64,000 nucleotides of DNA. Origin: Fontisubflavum oceani (GTDB lineage Bacteria > Pseudomonadota > Alphaproteobacteria > Rhodobacterales > Rhodobacteraceae). Shown here one piece after another: positions 54,827 through 63,706 of the stretch. Positions within the stretch are counted from its first letter, which is position 1. Every line of letters begins with the position of its first letter. The stretch covers positions 3,472,001-3,536,000 of the forward strand of contig NZ_CP129111.1 in the NCBI RefSeq assembly GCF_030407165.1, given 5' to 3'. Position numbers and translations under genes: made by a program. Below the pieces are notes generated by a model. It was given only the letters and a program-made list of their open reading frames with translations. It searched no databases and was not told the origin of the DNA.

Positions 54827-55477
54827 TCACTTGCCGAAGATCGGCGGAAATGCGCGCTTTAGCGCGTCGTCCACGTCTTCTAGTGTCACTGGCAGCCCCA
54901 AATCCACCAGGCTCGTCACCCCGTGTTCGGCAATGCCACACGGCACGATCCCCTCAAAATGACCAAGATCCGGCTCTACGTTTATTGAGATACCGTGGAA
55001 ACTGACCCATTTGCGGATCCGCAACCCAACGGCGGCGATTTTATCCTCGCGCGAGCTGCCATCGGGCATTGGTGGCTTTTCCGGTCGGGTTACCCAAACG
55101 CCAACCCGGCCCGCGCGGCGTTCGCCTTTGACGTTGAATTCCGCCAGTGTCGCGATCACCCAATCCTCTATCTGATGCACGAATCTGCGGACATCTCGAC
55201 TGCGCGCGTTGAGGTCGAGCATGACATAGGCGACCCTTTGGCCTGGCCCGTGATAGGTATACTGCCCGCCGCGGCGGGTCTCGTAGACCGGAAACCGGTC
55301 GGGCGTGAGGAGGTCGGCGGGTTTGGCCGATGTTCCTGCAGTGTAGAGCGGCGGATGTTCCAGCAGCCAAATCGCCTCATCCGCATCACCCCCTGCGATC
55401 CGCGCGACGCGCGCCTCCATCTCGGCCAGCGCGGTCTCGTAGGGCACAAGCCCGTGGGAGGTCAGCCATTCCACCAT
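54827..55477 (-). CDS. lipB: octanoyltransferase (lipoyl(octanoyl) transferase)
   Basis: LipB moves octanoate from acyl carrier protein to lipoyl domains. The 216-aa protein has the signature RRGGQYTYHGPGQRVAYVMLDL (about residues 68-89, with the His), the catalytic Lys in REDKIAAVGLRIRKWVSFHGIS, and the catalytic Cys in GIVPCGIAEHGVTSL. The length and motif order are standard. It is four bases downstream of the LytTR gene, so they probably share a transcript. Confidence 0.94.
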   Translation of the reverse strand: MVEWLTSHGLVPYETALAEMEARVARIAGGDADEAIWLLEHPPLYTAGTSAKPADLLTPDRFPVYETRRGGQYTYHGPGQRVAYVMLDLNARSRDVRRFVHQIEDWVIATLAEFNVKGERRAGRVGVWVTRPEKPPMPDGSSREDKIAAVGLRIRKWVSFHGISINVEPDLGHFEGIVPCGIAEHGVTSLVDLGLPVTLEDVDDALKRAFPPIFGK

Positions 55478-55480
55478 CGT

Positions 55481-56268
55481 TTAGCGCGGCAAAAGTCTGG
55501 CCGATTTGGCATCGGCGAGGCGAGATCGGCTTACGGGGATGTCGCCGCCATGGCTCATCGTGAGGATCGCCCGATCCCCCTCCCGCCGTGCAGATCGAAC
55601 GGCATCGAGCGCGACCCAATGAGATCGATGGACTTGCAGGCCCGCCGTCGCGCCCACCTCACGGATCGCATCCGTTAGCCGCATCAACACCATCTCTTCC
55701 CCTTTCGTCGTTCTCACCCGGACATAATGATCCTCGACCGAAAGCGCCACCAGAGGGCCCCGCTTCTCAAGTGGCAGCCGATCAAGGAGTGGCGCGGGCG
55801 GAGCCTCGTCATCGGATGGAACAGACCGTGTTTGACGGTCGGCGACATCTAAAACAAGTGTGATGATCATGGAGATCGCCACGACCGTCGCCACAAAACG
55901 CGGAAGGTCGCCCCGATCCGGCAGAAAGGAAAAGACGGCGTAATTGAGCGCCACAACGAAGACGCTCACACCAGGCCAATGACCAACCCGATCCAAATGA
56001 CCGCCCCGCGCCTCGGCAAAACGGGGTTCAGGACGGCGCTTGCCCAATATCCGATCACATAACTTGCCGCGACCAAGACCGCCCAATACCCAAAGCGCGG
56101 CACAAGGCCGAGCACGCGATCCGTCTCAAACGGCCCGATAAGCGCGAGAATTGCGCTCAGGCCAGCGAGCGTCACCACCACCGCCGGTTGACCCATATGA
56201 AGCCCCCATCTGCGAAGCGCGGATTGCGGATCATTGGTGGTCACGCGGCTCTCCCGTTTTTGGCGCAT
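55481..56268 (-). CDS. LytTR domain protein with membrane N-terminus (frameshifted)
   Basis: This regulator has an N-terminal part with about four membrane segments (AVVVTLAGLSAILALIG, FGYWAVLVAASYVIGYWA) and a C-terminal LytTR DNA-binding domain (LPLEKRGPLVALSVEDHYVRVRTTKGEEMVLMRLTDAIREV, then LQVHRSHWVALDAVRSARR). The frame breaks at 55971-55972: IWIGLVIGL shifts to VSVFVVALNYAVFS. One more G in CTGG gives VIGLGVSVFVVALNY. Membrane-bound LytTR proteins without a receiver are usually one-component regulators. The start ATG at 56268 is one of several possible. Confidence 0.82.
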
Positions 56269-56343
56269 CCAGAATTGAGATGGGTGGCCTTTCCCATTGT
56301 GGTGCCATGGCAATCCCGTCTTGCCAAGAAGGTCCCCCCTAAG

Positions 56344-56838
56344 ATGACATTAGAGCCTATCCTATCGGCCCCCGCCGCCGTGCAACTTCATATGATGGCT
56401 GCAGTTGTGTCGATCGCCCTCGGGCCGTTTGCGATCTATCGTCGGCGGCGGGACCGACTGCACAGGATGATTGGTTATGCCTGGATCATCTCGATGGTCC
56501 TGCTTGCAGGCTCCGGTCTCGCGATCCCTGCTGTTGTTCTTCCGCTTTTGGAGCCCTTTGGTCCAATACATATTTTGTCAATCGCCGTGCTCTATTGGCT
56601 TTGGGAGGGATATCGCCACATCCGCGCCGGTCGGGTGACCGCCCATGAGGCATCCATGCGAGCCCTGTTCTGGAACAGTTTGGGGATTGCCGGTGCGTTC
56701 ACCTTTCTGCCCGGGCGGAGACTCAATACGGCTTTCTTCGCGGACGCGCCGGAGCGGGGCTATGCCGTGATTGCGGTCTTGCTGTGCTTGGTGCTGGCCC
56801 GGATGATCCGTCAAAACCGCCTCAGGGGTGCTGCGTGA
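56344..56838 (+). CDS. DUF2306 family membrane protein
   Basis: This 164-aa inner-membrane protein has four helices: VQLHMMAAVVSIALGPFAIY, IGYAWIISMVLLAGSGLAI, IHILSIAVLYWLWEGY and a last one near YAVIAVLLCLVLARMI. The His in the first helix, the RHRMIGYAW-like DRLHRMIGYAW, and HEASMRALFW match the DUF2306 pattern, thought to bind haem or act in redox. The start chosen follows a GGTCC-type weak site; a longer frame from 56188 overlaps the divergent gene. It is the last gene before the tRNA. Confidence 0.8.
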   Translation: MTLEPILSAPAAVQLHMMAAVVSIALGPFAIYRRRRDRLHRMIGYAWIISMVLLAGSGLAIPAVVLPLLEPFGPIHILSIAVLYWLWEGYRHIRAGRVTAHEASMRALFWNSLGIAGAFTFLPGRRLNTAFFADAPERGYAVIAVLLCLVLARMIRQNRLRGAA

Positions 56839-56869
56839 TAGCGGCGCTTGGGCTGCAAGACCAATCTCG

Positions 56870-58555
56870 TCAGGATCTTGGAGAAATTTCCTCTTTTCTT
56901 TCCAGGACGACCTGCGTAAACGTGCGCGCACTTCTGATCACGTGCGGTCGTGGCGGAATTGGTAGACGCGCAGCGTTGAGGTCGCTGTGGGGTAACTCCC
57001 GTGGAAGTTCGAGTCTTCTCGACCGCACCATTTCACATTTCGATGTGATTTTCTCAAAAAATTCAAATATAACAGATGTTTGTGGAGTTCGAAATCCGTT
57101 TTGGCGGCCATAGGCCAAAGGTGCAGAAAACGCCGCATTGAGGATCGTTTTGCGCGTGGTGAGAGAACCTTTTTCATAGATATTCCAAGGGCTTGAGAGA
57201 AAACCCTTCAAAAGTTCGAAAACTTCACCGGGCTTGCTCGTTTGTTTAGCATTTTGACCAAGCTTGTCGCTTAGCAAGAGCATGTCATTTTCAAGCTGCC
57301 CGATCTTACTCTCAAGCGCAGCGATGACCTTTGGATTCGAGGTTTCAACGAGGCGTTCCAGCAAAGCATCCTGTTGTTTATCCAGCTCTTTGATCTGGCG
57401 TTTCAGTTCAGCTTTCGCTTGGTTGCCCTGATCCATGCGCTGACCCCATGCGTCTTTGAGCATGGCTAGTGCGATATCCAAAAGCTGCCGTGACGGCGTC
57501 ATGCGTTTGAGCAGAGCTTCAAAGCCCACGTCGATCTTCTCAGCCCGGATGTTCTTGCGATACTCAGAGCAATCGCGTGTTTGGCACCAGTAGTATGGGT
57601 AGCGTTTGCCCGTGGCACTCTTCGACCAGCAGGACGTCATAGGCTGATCACAACAGGCACAGGTGACGGTTCCATGCAGCGGGAAGTCTTCATGGATATC
57701 TGCGCGTTTGGGCGCAATGGCGCGCGTGGCTTTGCGGGCTTGAACCTTCTCATAGGTTTCCAGTGAGATGATAGGTTCATGATGACCTTTGCGGCGTGCA
57801 ATCCCCCAAGCTTCATGTTCGACATACCCGGCATAGACAACGCGGCCCAGGATATCGCTCACCTTTTGTTGGCGGATTTCACCGTTGGGCAGGTCTTTCG
57901 GAAAGTCGGGTTGCGCTTCGAAAAAGCGTTTCACTTCAACCTGAGTTGAGAAGCGACCAGATGCATATCCTTCGATCCCTTCCTTGATGATGGAGGCAAT
58001 GGGTTCGACGCGGGTGAGCAGCTTTCCATGCGATCCGGTCTTTCTGTAAGTGTAGCCGATGGGTGCAGCGAAGACAGAATAGCCATTCATCATCCGACCC
58101 TTCATACGGTTGGATGTTTGCTCGGCATTCTTCTCCCGCTGGTGCTGGGCGACAGAAGCCAGCATATGCTCAACCAGCCGGGAGTCACTATCCTCACCAA
58201 ACTCGATAGACGGGCTTTCCAGCACGCCCCCCGCATCACTCAGCGTTTGTCGCAGCGTAATGTGTGCCTGCACATCACGGGCGAAACGGCTGATATCATC
58301 AATGATGACGACGATTGAGCCCTTTGAGTGCAGTCGAAGGAAGGCAAGCATCCGATCCATCGCCGGACGCCGTTCGAATTTGCCCGACATGTCATCGGCA
58401 AAGACTTCAACCACATCATAGTCTTTTTAGGTCGCATATTCCCGGCAACGGTTTTCTTGAGAGGCGAGGCCGTCACCTTCACGGACCTGCTTTGCCCCCG
58501 ATACACGAGCGTAGGTCACGGCCTTCTTTGGCTTTGGTTGACGGGCTGCTATCAT
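56870..58555 (-). CDS. large serine recombinase with in-frame stop and tRNA read-through
   Basis: This is a serine-family site-specific integrase. From ATG at 58555 it reads MIAARQPKPKKAVTYARVSGAKQ, with the catalytic Ser about residue 19, then LASQENRCREYAT. An in-frame TAA (58427-58429) at codon 43 interrupts it; after it KDYDVVEVFADDMSGKFERRPAMDRML continues in the same frame. The recombinase domain, zinc ribbon (VTCACCDQPMTSC, YWCQTRDCSEYR) and coiled coil follow. The C-terminal 54 residues read antisense through the host tRNA-Leu and stop at 56870. The nonsense codon may be a base error or real inactivation. Confidence 0.82.
56944..57030 (+). tRNA. tRNA-Leu (anticodon GAG)
   Basis: A complete 87-nt type II tRNA. 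GCGGTCG (56944-56950) pairs with CGACCGC (57020-57026); the discriminator A and an encoded CCA follow. The anticodon arm is CAGCG-TTGAGGT-CGCTG, giving GAG, which reads CUC/CUU Leu codons. The long variable arm (TGGGGTAACTCCCGT) and the T arm with GTTCGAGTC are present. It serves as the attachment target for the element that follows on its 3' side. Confidence 0.96.
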
Positions 58556-58845
58556 TGGACCTCCTCTTCTCGCTGGGTCTCAGCCCATTGATCGTTGAGT
58601 AAGGATACCAGATCAGCGGACTCCGCATCTAAGCCTAGATCATCTTCTCCACAGATTTGCGTGACAGGGTTCAGGTCAAAGCCCAGGTCAACGAACATCA
58701 CCACGATGGACCAAAGGGTTTCGATCAGTTCTTTCTGCTGATCCAGCGGCATGTCACTGTCTTCCAGCATTGCCGCATAAACCTCCCAATCGACGAAGAG
58801 GCTGGGGCGTGGTGGCAATGCGGGTTGGTTTGGCGGACAGGTCAT
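58552..58845 (-). CDS. small acidic protein coupled to the recombinase
   Basis: This 97-aa protein begins MTCPPNQPALPPRPSLFV and has DWEVYAAMLEDSDMPLDQQKELIETLWSIVVMFVDLGFDLNPV and an acidic C-terminus. It overlaps the recombinase ATG (ATGA). AAGGAG is placed seven bases before the ATG at 58845; an earlier in-frame ATG is less well placed. No known family could be named. Translational coupling to a serine integrase suggests a control or directionality role, but that is inference. Confidence 0.75.
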   Translation of the reverse strand: MTCPPNQPALPPRPSLFVDWEVYAAMLEDSDMPLDQQKELIETLWSIVVMFVDLGFDLNPVTQICGEDDLGLDAESADLVSLLNDQWAETQREEEVQ

Positions 58846-58920
58846 GCGCGCTCCTTTCTTCAATAGGTTTTTGGAAAATGTGTGTCTCACCTGTGCCTGA
58901 TGTTCGAAGGCACACTATGA

Positions 58921-58935
58921 GAACAAATATAGAAC
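58921..58935. promoter_or_regulatory. LexA (SOS) box of alphaproteobacterial type
   Basis: GAAC-AAATATA-GAAC is the exact reverse complement of GTTC-N7-GTTC, the LexA site known in Rhodobacter, Caulobacter and other Alphaproteobacteria. It sits in the 220-bp divergent interval between the integrase operon (minus) and the hypothetical gene at 59066 (plus), about 75 bp upstream of the integrase-operon start. A TATATT on the minus strand inside it may be a -10. It suggests SOS control of element excision. Confidence 0.75.
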
Positions 58936-59065
58936 ATATTCTCACATCCTCCACGATCACGCAAGGAAATAATTCCTATTTCTCATGCGCTTACGCTCTG
59001 CCTATCATTGCAAGGCCCCACAACGCGCGGGTGTTCAGCGGGTGAATACGGGTGTAGGAAAAGCC

Positions 59066-59795
59066 ATGAGTTTCGATCCGAAGAACAAAGAGCACAAGGC
59101 AAAGCTCTATCCTGTGCTCAAAGCCCTGGCTGATCTTGATCCGCGTAAAACACCAGAACTCATCATTGATGATGCCGTTGGCTATCCGATTGCGCGGGGC
59201 ACAGACTACGCGCGCAACATGCGTCGTGGTGAAATCAACGCGACGTTTGCAAAGCTGACCTATGATTGGCTTGAGATGCACCACTTCGATCTGGCGCATC
59301 GCATCTCACCAGAGATATTCCCGGAAACAGTTGAACAGCGATGGCAGCGCGTTCTTGATGAACGTGCGGTCGAGGGCCGTCTAAAGCTCGTCCTGGTCCC
59401 TCGGACAATGGGAATCGTTGAGCGTGAAAGCGAACTCAGGCCTGTGGCTACAACGATCCGGCTTGGTCAACGCTTTTGTTTTGAACTCGACTGCGAGACC
59501 GAGGGATACGCAATCGCTATTCAGGGTGTAAGGGGGCAGTGGCACGCAATTACTCTGGGATCGAAAGGTGACTTTGGCCAAGCAGTAAAGCCGGGAAAAA
59601 AGTCTTCTGCCGACAAAAGACGACGGGTCTATCGAACCCCTGGTCGAAAACTACGACGCGGGATCACACGTCTTCGCATTTCTATGTATAAATTCACGAG
59701 AACTTGTTTATTCCAACAGACTTCCTAATTTTCTCTTCATTTCAGAGAATTATGAATGCGATTTGTACGTATTAAAGATAAGCTTCGCTGTTTAA
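59066..59795 (+). CDS. element-borne protein of unknown function (frameshifted)
   Basis: From the ATG, with TAGGAA upstream, it reads MSFDPKNKEHKAKLYPVLKAL, then a possible helical part (NATFAKLTYDWLEMHHFDLAHRI) and strands LGQRFCFELDCETEGYAIAIQG. The literal frame ends at 59728 with a basic, unlikely tail. Skipping one base in the G3A6 stretch at 59593-59601 gives a far more protein-like end with SLLPTKDDGSIEPLVENYD and AGSHVFAFLCINSRELV and a TAA at 59795. No family is recognised; the strand part faintly recalls DUF4384. It is divergent from the integrase operon and shares the LexA-box interval. Confidence 0.6.
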
Positions 59796-59824
59796 GTGAA
59801 AAAGGGAGTTACATAAGGATGGTG

Positions 59825-60673
59825 TCAGGATGTTGCAACCTGGTAATCAGTAAAGTCTTTGAACGAGAACCGCGCTGTTTCCCATAGTCCTTCCATTCTG
59901 TCCTCTGGCACGTGCGCTGCGAGTTCAGTAGATGGCACAACAAACAACACGGGCATCTCGTGAATGAGCCAGAGATGAAATTGATAAGCGTTTGATTTAG
60001 TAGCTGTTCGCCACTCGTTTCTTGTAAGGAAAAAGGCCGCTTCCCGCCTTCCCATCCGGCTGCCTTTGACTTCGATTTTCAAGCGGTCTGCATTTGTGGC
60101 ATCTACTACAGATAGGACATCATACCCAGCAACATTGGTTTGTACCGCCTGCCATAGTGGGTCCTTGCCGGTTCGATCCTTTTCATACTTCAATGACAAA
60201 CGTTCAGCGTTGCGTCCAACCTGATGGTTTACCTTGGATCTTTCTGAGCGAACTGTTTCTGATGCTTGATCCCACCAAGTAACAGTATCATCGTCAAAAC
60301 CATCTGTAAGCTCGCATTCCCTGAAACATTGTTGGGCGTCGTCCGGCATTACTTTAAGGGCTTCAAACCGCCCTAAAGTTAATCTTCTAGCCCACGGCGG
60401 TGGTGAAGATGAAAGCACATCAAGGATTTGTTCTCTCAGACAAACAGCTTCCGCTCTGTAGCTGACAAGTGTTTGCCCACGTTCAGTTAAACCGATGCGT
60501 CCTTGTTCAGTGACTCGTATCCATTGGCAGGTTTGGGAGAGGGAAAGAACGGCTCTACCATCAGCAACTTCAATTCTGCGAAAACTACTTTCAAAGTTAT
60601 CTAAATTAAGCGTGCCGTCTCTGACAATCTTCAGAAATGTTTGACACGAGTATAATACACCAACGGATAGCAT
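59825..60673 (-). CDS. DUF3883 (NOV-like) domain protein, PD-(D/E)xK nuclease-like
   Basis: This 282-aa protein has an N-terminal winged-helix-like region (VLYSCQTFLKIVRDGTL, WIRVTEQGRIGLTERGQ) and a C-terminal DUF3883 domain from about 148. The nuclease-like set is GRNAERLSLKYE (Glu156), AGYDVLSV (Asp185) and LKIEVKGS (Glu201, Lys203), followed by FFLTRNEWRTA. DUF3883 occurs in restriction and defence proteins. Its start is two bases after the helicase stop, so it is the last gene of the methyltransferase-ParB-helicase operon. Cleavage of unmodified DNA is a reasonable but untested role. Confidence 0.8.
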   Translation of the reverse strand: MLSVGVLYSCQTFLKIVRDGTLNLDNFESSFRRIEVADGRAVLSLSQTCQWIRVTEQGRIGLTERGQTLVSYRAEAVCLREQILDVLSSSPPPWARRLTLGRFEALKVMPDDAQQCFRECELTDGFDDDTVTWWDQASETVRSERSKVNHQVGRNAERLSLKYEKDRTGKDPLWQAVQTNVAGYDVLSVVDATNADRLKIEVKGSRMGRREAAFFLTRNEWRTATKSNAYQFHLWLIHEMPVLFVVPSTELAAHVPEDRMEGLWETARFSFKDFTDYQVATS

Positions 60674-60675
60674 CT

Positions 60676-62460
60676 TTAAGCTACCTGCTCAGATAAATGT
60701 GAATAAAAATCAATAAGATCTTTCTCATCAAAACCGTCTGCGTCCAGATCGATAACCTCAGGTTCCACATTGATCGAAGGATCATCCAGAACGCGCGCCA
60801 TATGTTCAATCTTTAGCGTTAACCGTCTATCCACTGATTCATCAATTGTGCCGGGCGACTGTAGAATTTCGACAAATGTGTCTTGTTCTGGAGGCAGCCC
60901 AAGTCGATGTATGCGGTCTTCGGACTGTAGATACTGAGCTGCATTGTAGTTGCGATCGAGGTAGATGGCGTGGTGGCATACGGTATGTAAGCTGATGCCT
61001 TCTCCGCATGCGGCGGGATTTGCAACAAGGACCCAACAGTCCGGATCATCGTGGAACCGCTTGATCTTTTGCTCCCGCGTTCCTTCTTCGTCTTCGCTAC
61101 CGGCATCCACGCCTCCATGGATGTAGTCAGCGCCGATATCTACGAGTCTATTAGAAACCAATTCTACGTTTTGAACGAAGCTAGACCAAATAATCGATTT
61201 GTGACCCTCGAAAGCAAGCTCCCGAGCTCGGTAGCATGCGTACTCTAGCTTTGGGCTGTCACCTTCGCTGAGGACCTCCGAGAGCAGAGTGTCATACTGA
61301 AAGTCAAGTCGCGCCAACAAGGAAGGGTTGGCTGCAACTTGTAGCAGCCTTAGAGCGCTTTTGCCCGCGCGGCGGAGCGTTCCAATATCCGCTCTAGAGA
61401 GGTTCGCCTTAGACTGTCTGGCGGCTTCAGAACGCAAGAGTTGATACAGCTCAAATTGGGCAGGCTTCAAAGGTATTCGCTTAATAGTCTTTATTGGGCT
61501 TTCCAGGCCCAATTCAGATTTGGTTGTTCTAACGTAAACGGGCTGTATGTACTGCTCGACGGATTCTTCATCTGCCAGGATTTCTGGATAGAGAAAGCGA
61601 AATTGTGGAACTAGGTCTGAAACATCATTAGGCATCGGCGTCCCCGACATGATCAACTTATTTCTGGGCAGTTGAGATATCGAAAGGATATTGTTTCCGA
61701 TGACACCCTGAAAACCTCGCTTTATTCGATGGCTTTCATCGAGAAAAACGAAGCTAGTTCCCGTTTCAATGTAATTTGCAAGCAATGAAAGAACATGGGG
61801 AAGTTGCTGATAAGTAACGAGTACTTTACTCGGATTTTGTTTGAGAATGATAGAGATGTTTCGCTTACCACCACGTAGGCGAACAAATTGTTCTTCTTCC
61901 GGCATGCATATAGCAAGCTGCTCTTCCCAAGCAGCAAAAGCATTCTTTGGACATACTACCATCAGTCTGTCATCAGCAGCTTTCTTCAAGGCAAAGTAAG
62001 CGAGTGCTTCCGTCGTCTTTCCTGCACCAGGCACTGAAAATGTGGCTGCTGACGGTAAAGAAATTATGCGGGTAACGTTTCTCAGTTGATGATGTGTCAG
62101 GCTTCTAACAAACCCAGTTTTCCGGAGATTCTCTGCGACATCTTTTTCGGATTGAGCAATGCCCAGCCTAGCTTGATCGTATTGATCAATTGCTTGTTGA
62201 GAATGGGCTAGATGTTCTGCAGCGGCATCGGTATATCGTAGAGGCAGATCAAACCGTCGTGCTTGATACTCTATTTCGTTCAGGCAGCCTAAGAATGACC
62301 ACCAAGGAATGCTAACAGACTGCTTTGAAGTAATGTTCGCGTCAGCGAATGAATCCTGACAGATACGTCGAACCGCACGCCAAGCACTGGCAGGTCCGAA
62401 AACTTCGACTTTGGCAAAGCGCTGTTTGCTATCGTAGTCTACAGTTATAGACTTATCCAT
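60676..62460 (-). CDS. SNF2-type DEAD/H helicase of defence type
   Basis: This is an ATP-driven DNA translocase of 594 aa. Walker A is SVPGAGKTTEAL (about residues 142-153), motif II DESHRIK (241-247), motif III MSGTPMPNDVSDL (271-283), and the second lobe has ANPAACGEGISLHTVCHHAIYLDR and QSEDRIHRLG, the SNF2-type motifs V and VI. The N-terminal 130 residues have no recognised domain. ATG at 62460 overlaps the ParB-like stop by 8 bases. Base composition is clearly AT-richer than in the chromosome genes. Similar helicases occur in DISARM and other restriction-like systems. Confidence 0.88.
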   Translation of the reverse strand: MDKSITVDYDSKQRFAKVEVFGPASAWRAVRRICQDSFADANITSKQSVSIPWWSFLGCLNEIEYQARRFDLPLRYTDAAAEHLAHSQQAIDQYDQARLGIAQSEKDVAENLRKTGFVRSLTHHQLRNVTRIISLPSAATFSVPGAGKTTEALAYFALKKAADDRLMVVCPKNAFAAWEEQLAICMPEEEQFVRLRGGKRNISIILKQNPSKVLVTYQQLPHVLSLLANYIETGTSFVFLDESHRIKRGFQGVIGNNILSISQLPRNKLIMSGTPMPNDVSDLVPQFRFLYPEILADEESVEQYIQPVYVRTTKSELGLESPIKTIKRIPLKPAQFELYQLLRSEAARQSKANLSRADIGTLRRAGKSALRLLQVAANPSLLARLDFQYDTLLSEVLSEGDSPKLEYACYRARELAFEGHKSIIWSSFVQNVELVSNRLVDIGADYIHGGVDAGSEDEEGTREQKIKRFHDDPDCWVLVANPAACGEGISLHTVCHHAIYLDRNYNAAQYLQSEDRIHRLGLPPEQDTFVEILQSPGTIDESVDRRLTLKIEHMARVLDDPSINVEPEVIDLDADGFDEKDLIDFYSHLSEQVA

Positions 62461-63676
62461 CGTCCTCCGCCCATTTGCGAAGTTCACCAATCAGCGCTTC
62501 AATTTCGTTAAGGTTTCCGACTACGCCAGATTTTGAGGATTCGTTACCAATCCCACTTAGAGCGTCTTGAAGATTTTGTTTGGCCTGTAAAACAAATCTC
62601 GAAACATGCTGTTCTTTTTTCTTGTCCCGCGCGCGTGCGGCAGCGGAAACTAGTGTCTCTTGGATTACCTCACGAGCACGTTCGAAGTTTTCCGCCTCCT
62701 CCAGAATGTGAACCAACTCCGCATCAACCTGTTCTTCGGTTTTGTTTGTGTCATCGATTTCAAACTCAACGCTGAGGTCTTCTTTGATGTCGTCTAGGTT
62801 TTCTGCTGCTTTTTGTATCTCAGCGTATGTTCTTGTGCCTTCTGCAGCTTCATCAGTGAGGCAGAACGCAGTTTTCTCAAAAACTTCTTTTGAGGTAGGT
62901 GTCTTGAGCTTTTTTCTGTTTCGACAAATTTGTCGGAACGCAAATTCCTTATCTTCAACGATTGAGTACTGCCTAGGTGTGCCTCGGCTCTCTAGGTAGT
63001 CGTCCGCGTAATCTAAGCAGTCCAAAAGCTCTTGTAGTTGGTTCTTCCTGAAAGAGTAGATTGATGATATTTCAAGTTCATTATATTTGAAGTTTTCAGT
63101 CTTCTCTCTCATCATCAGAGCTTGAGATGTCCAACTGTACTCGGCCTTCAAGTCCTCCTTTAATTGTAGATCAGCTTCCAGTCTATCTAGATCACGATCA
63201 TCGCAAGGCGGTAGGATAATGGCATCTATGCTGGAAAACCGGGAAAACTTAGCTGGATCGTCATTGTAGAGCGTACGCCAAGTGCTCAACCGTCTGTTGC
63301 CGTTGATAACGTAACCCAGTTGCGAAAGAATTATCGGTTCTTCTTGCTCAGCGGTTTCAAATTCGCGAAACAAATTCTTTGCGCCTTGAGCAAGGTTCGT
63401 CAGAATTCCGTGTTGAATTTTTTGTGCAGCATCGGATTCTCCATCTACTCTGAAGAAATCCTCTTCAAAATCAGAGTTTGCTGCGAGATATTCGGCTTGT
63501 GAACCAGTAGTTCGGCCATTCTCAAGGCGGTAACGGGGCAGGTCCAATGGCACGCTGTACACTTTCATGTACTGTTGTTTGCCTTGAAAGGGTACAGGGT
63601 GAGTATTTGGAACTTCGCTCTTGAGAAGATCTGCTAGGTATTTCTTTCGTTTCGGTAGCGACCAGCCTAGTTCCAT
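62453..63676 (-). CDS. ParB/Srx-domain protein of the defence cluster
   Basis: This 407-aa protein has a ParB-like domain in its first third: KVYSVPLDLPRYRLENGRT and the conserved box LGYVINGNRRLSTWRTLY (about 120-137). The rest is highly charged and helical (EEAENFERAREVIQETLVSAAARARDKKKEQH), probably coiled coil. It is not a chromosome-partition ParB: there is no ParA partner and no KorB-like HTH. Between a methyltransferase and a helicase it may bind DNA or act as a nucleotide-using specificity factor. ATG at 63676 follows GGATAG. The role is inference. Confidence 0.75.
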   Translation of the reverse strand: MELGWSLPKRKKYLADLLKSEVPNTHPVPFQGKQQYMKVYSVPLDLPRYRLENGRTTGSQAEYLAANSDFEEDFFRVDGESDAAQKIQHGILTNLAQGAKNLFREFETAEQEEPIILSQLGYVINGNRRLSTWRTLYNDDPAKFSRFSSIDAIILPPCDDRDLDRLEADLQLKEDLKAEYSWTSQALMMREKTENFKYNELEISSIYSFRKNQLQELLDCLDYADDYLESRGTPRQYSIVEDKEFAFRQICRNRKKLKTPTSKEVFEKTAFCLTDEAAEGTRTYAEIQKAAENLDDIKEDLSVEFEIDDTNKTEEQVDAELVHILEEAENFERAREVIQETLVSAAARARDKKKEQHVSRFVLQAKQNLQDALSGIGNESSKSGVVGNLNEIEALIGELRKWAEDDG

Positions 63677-63706
63677 TATTACTTCTATCCTTTCCTCACT
63701 AACACA

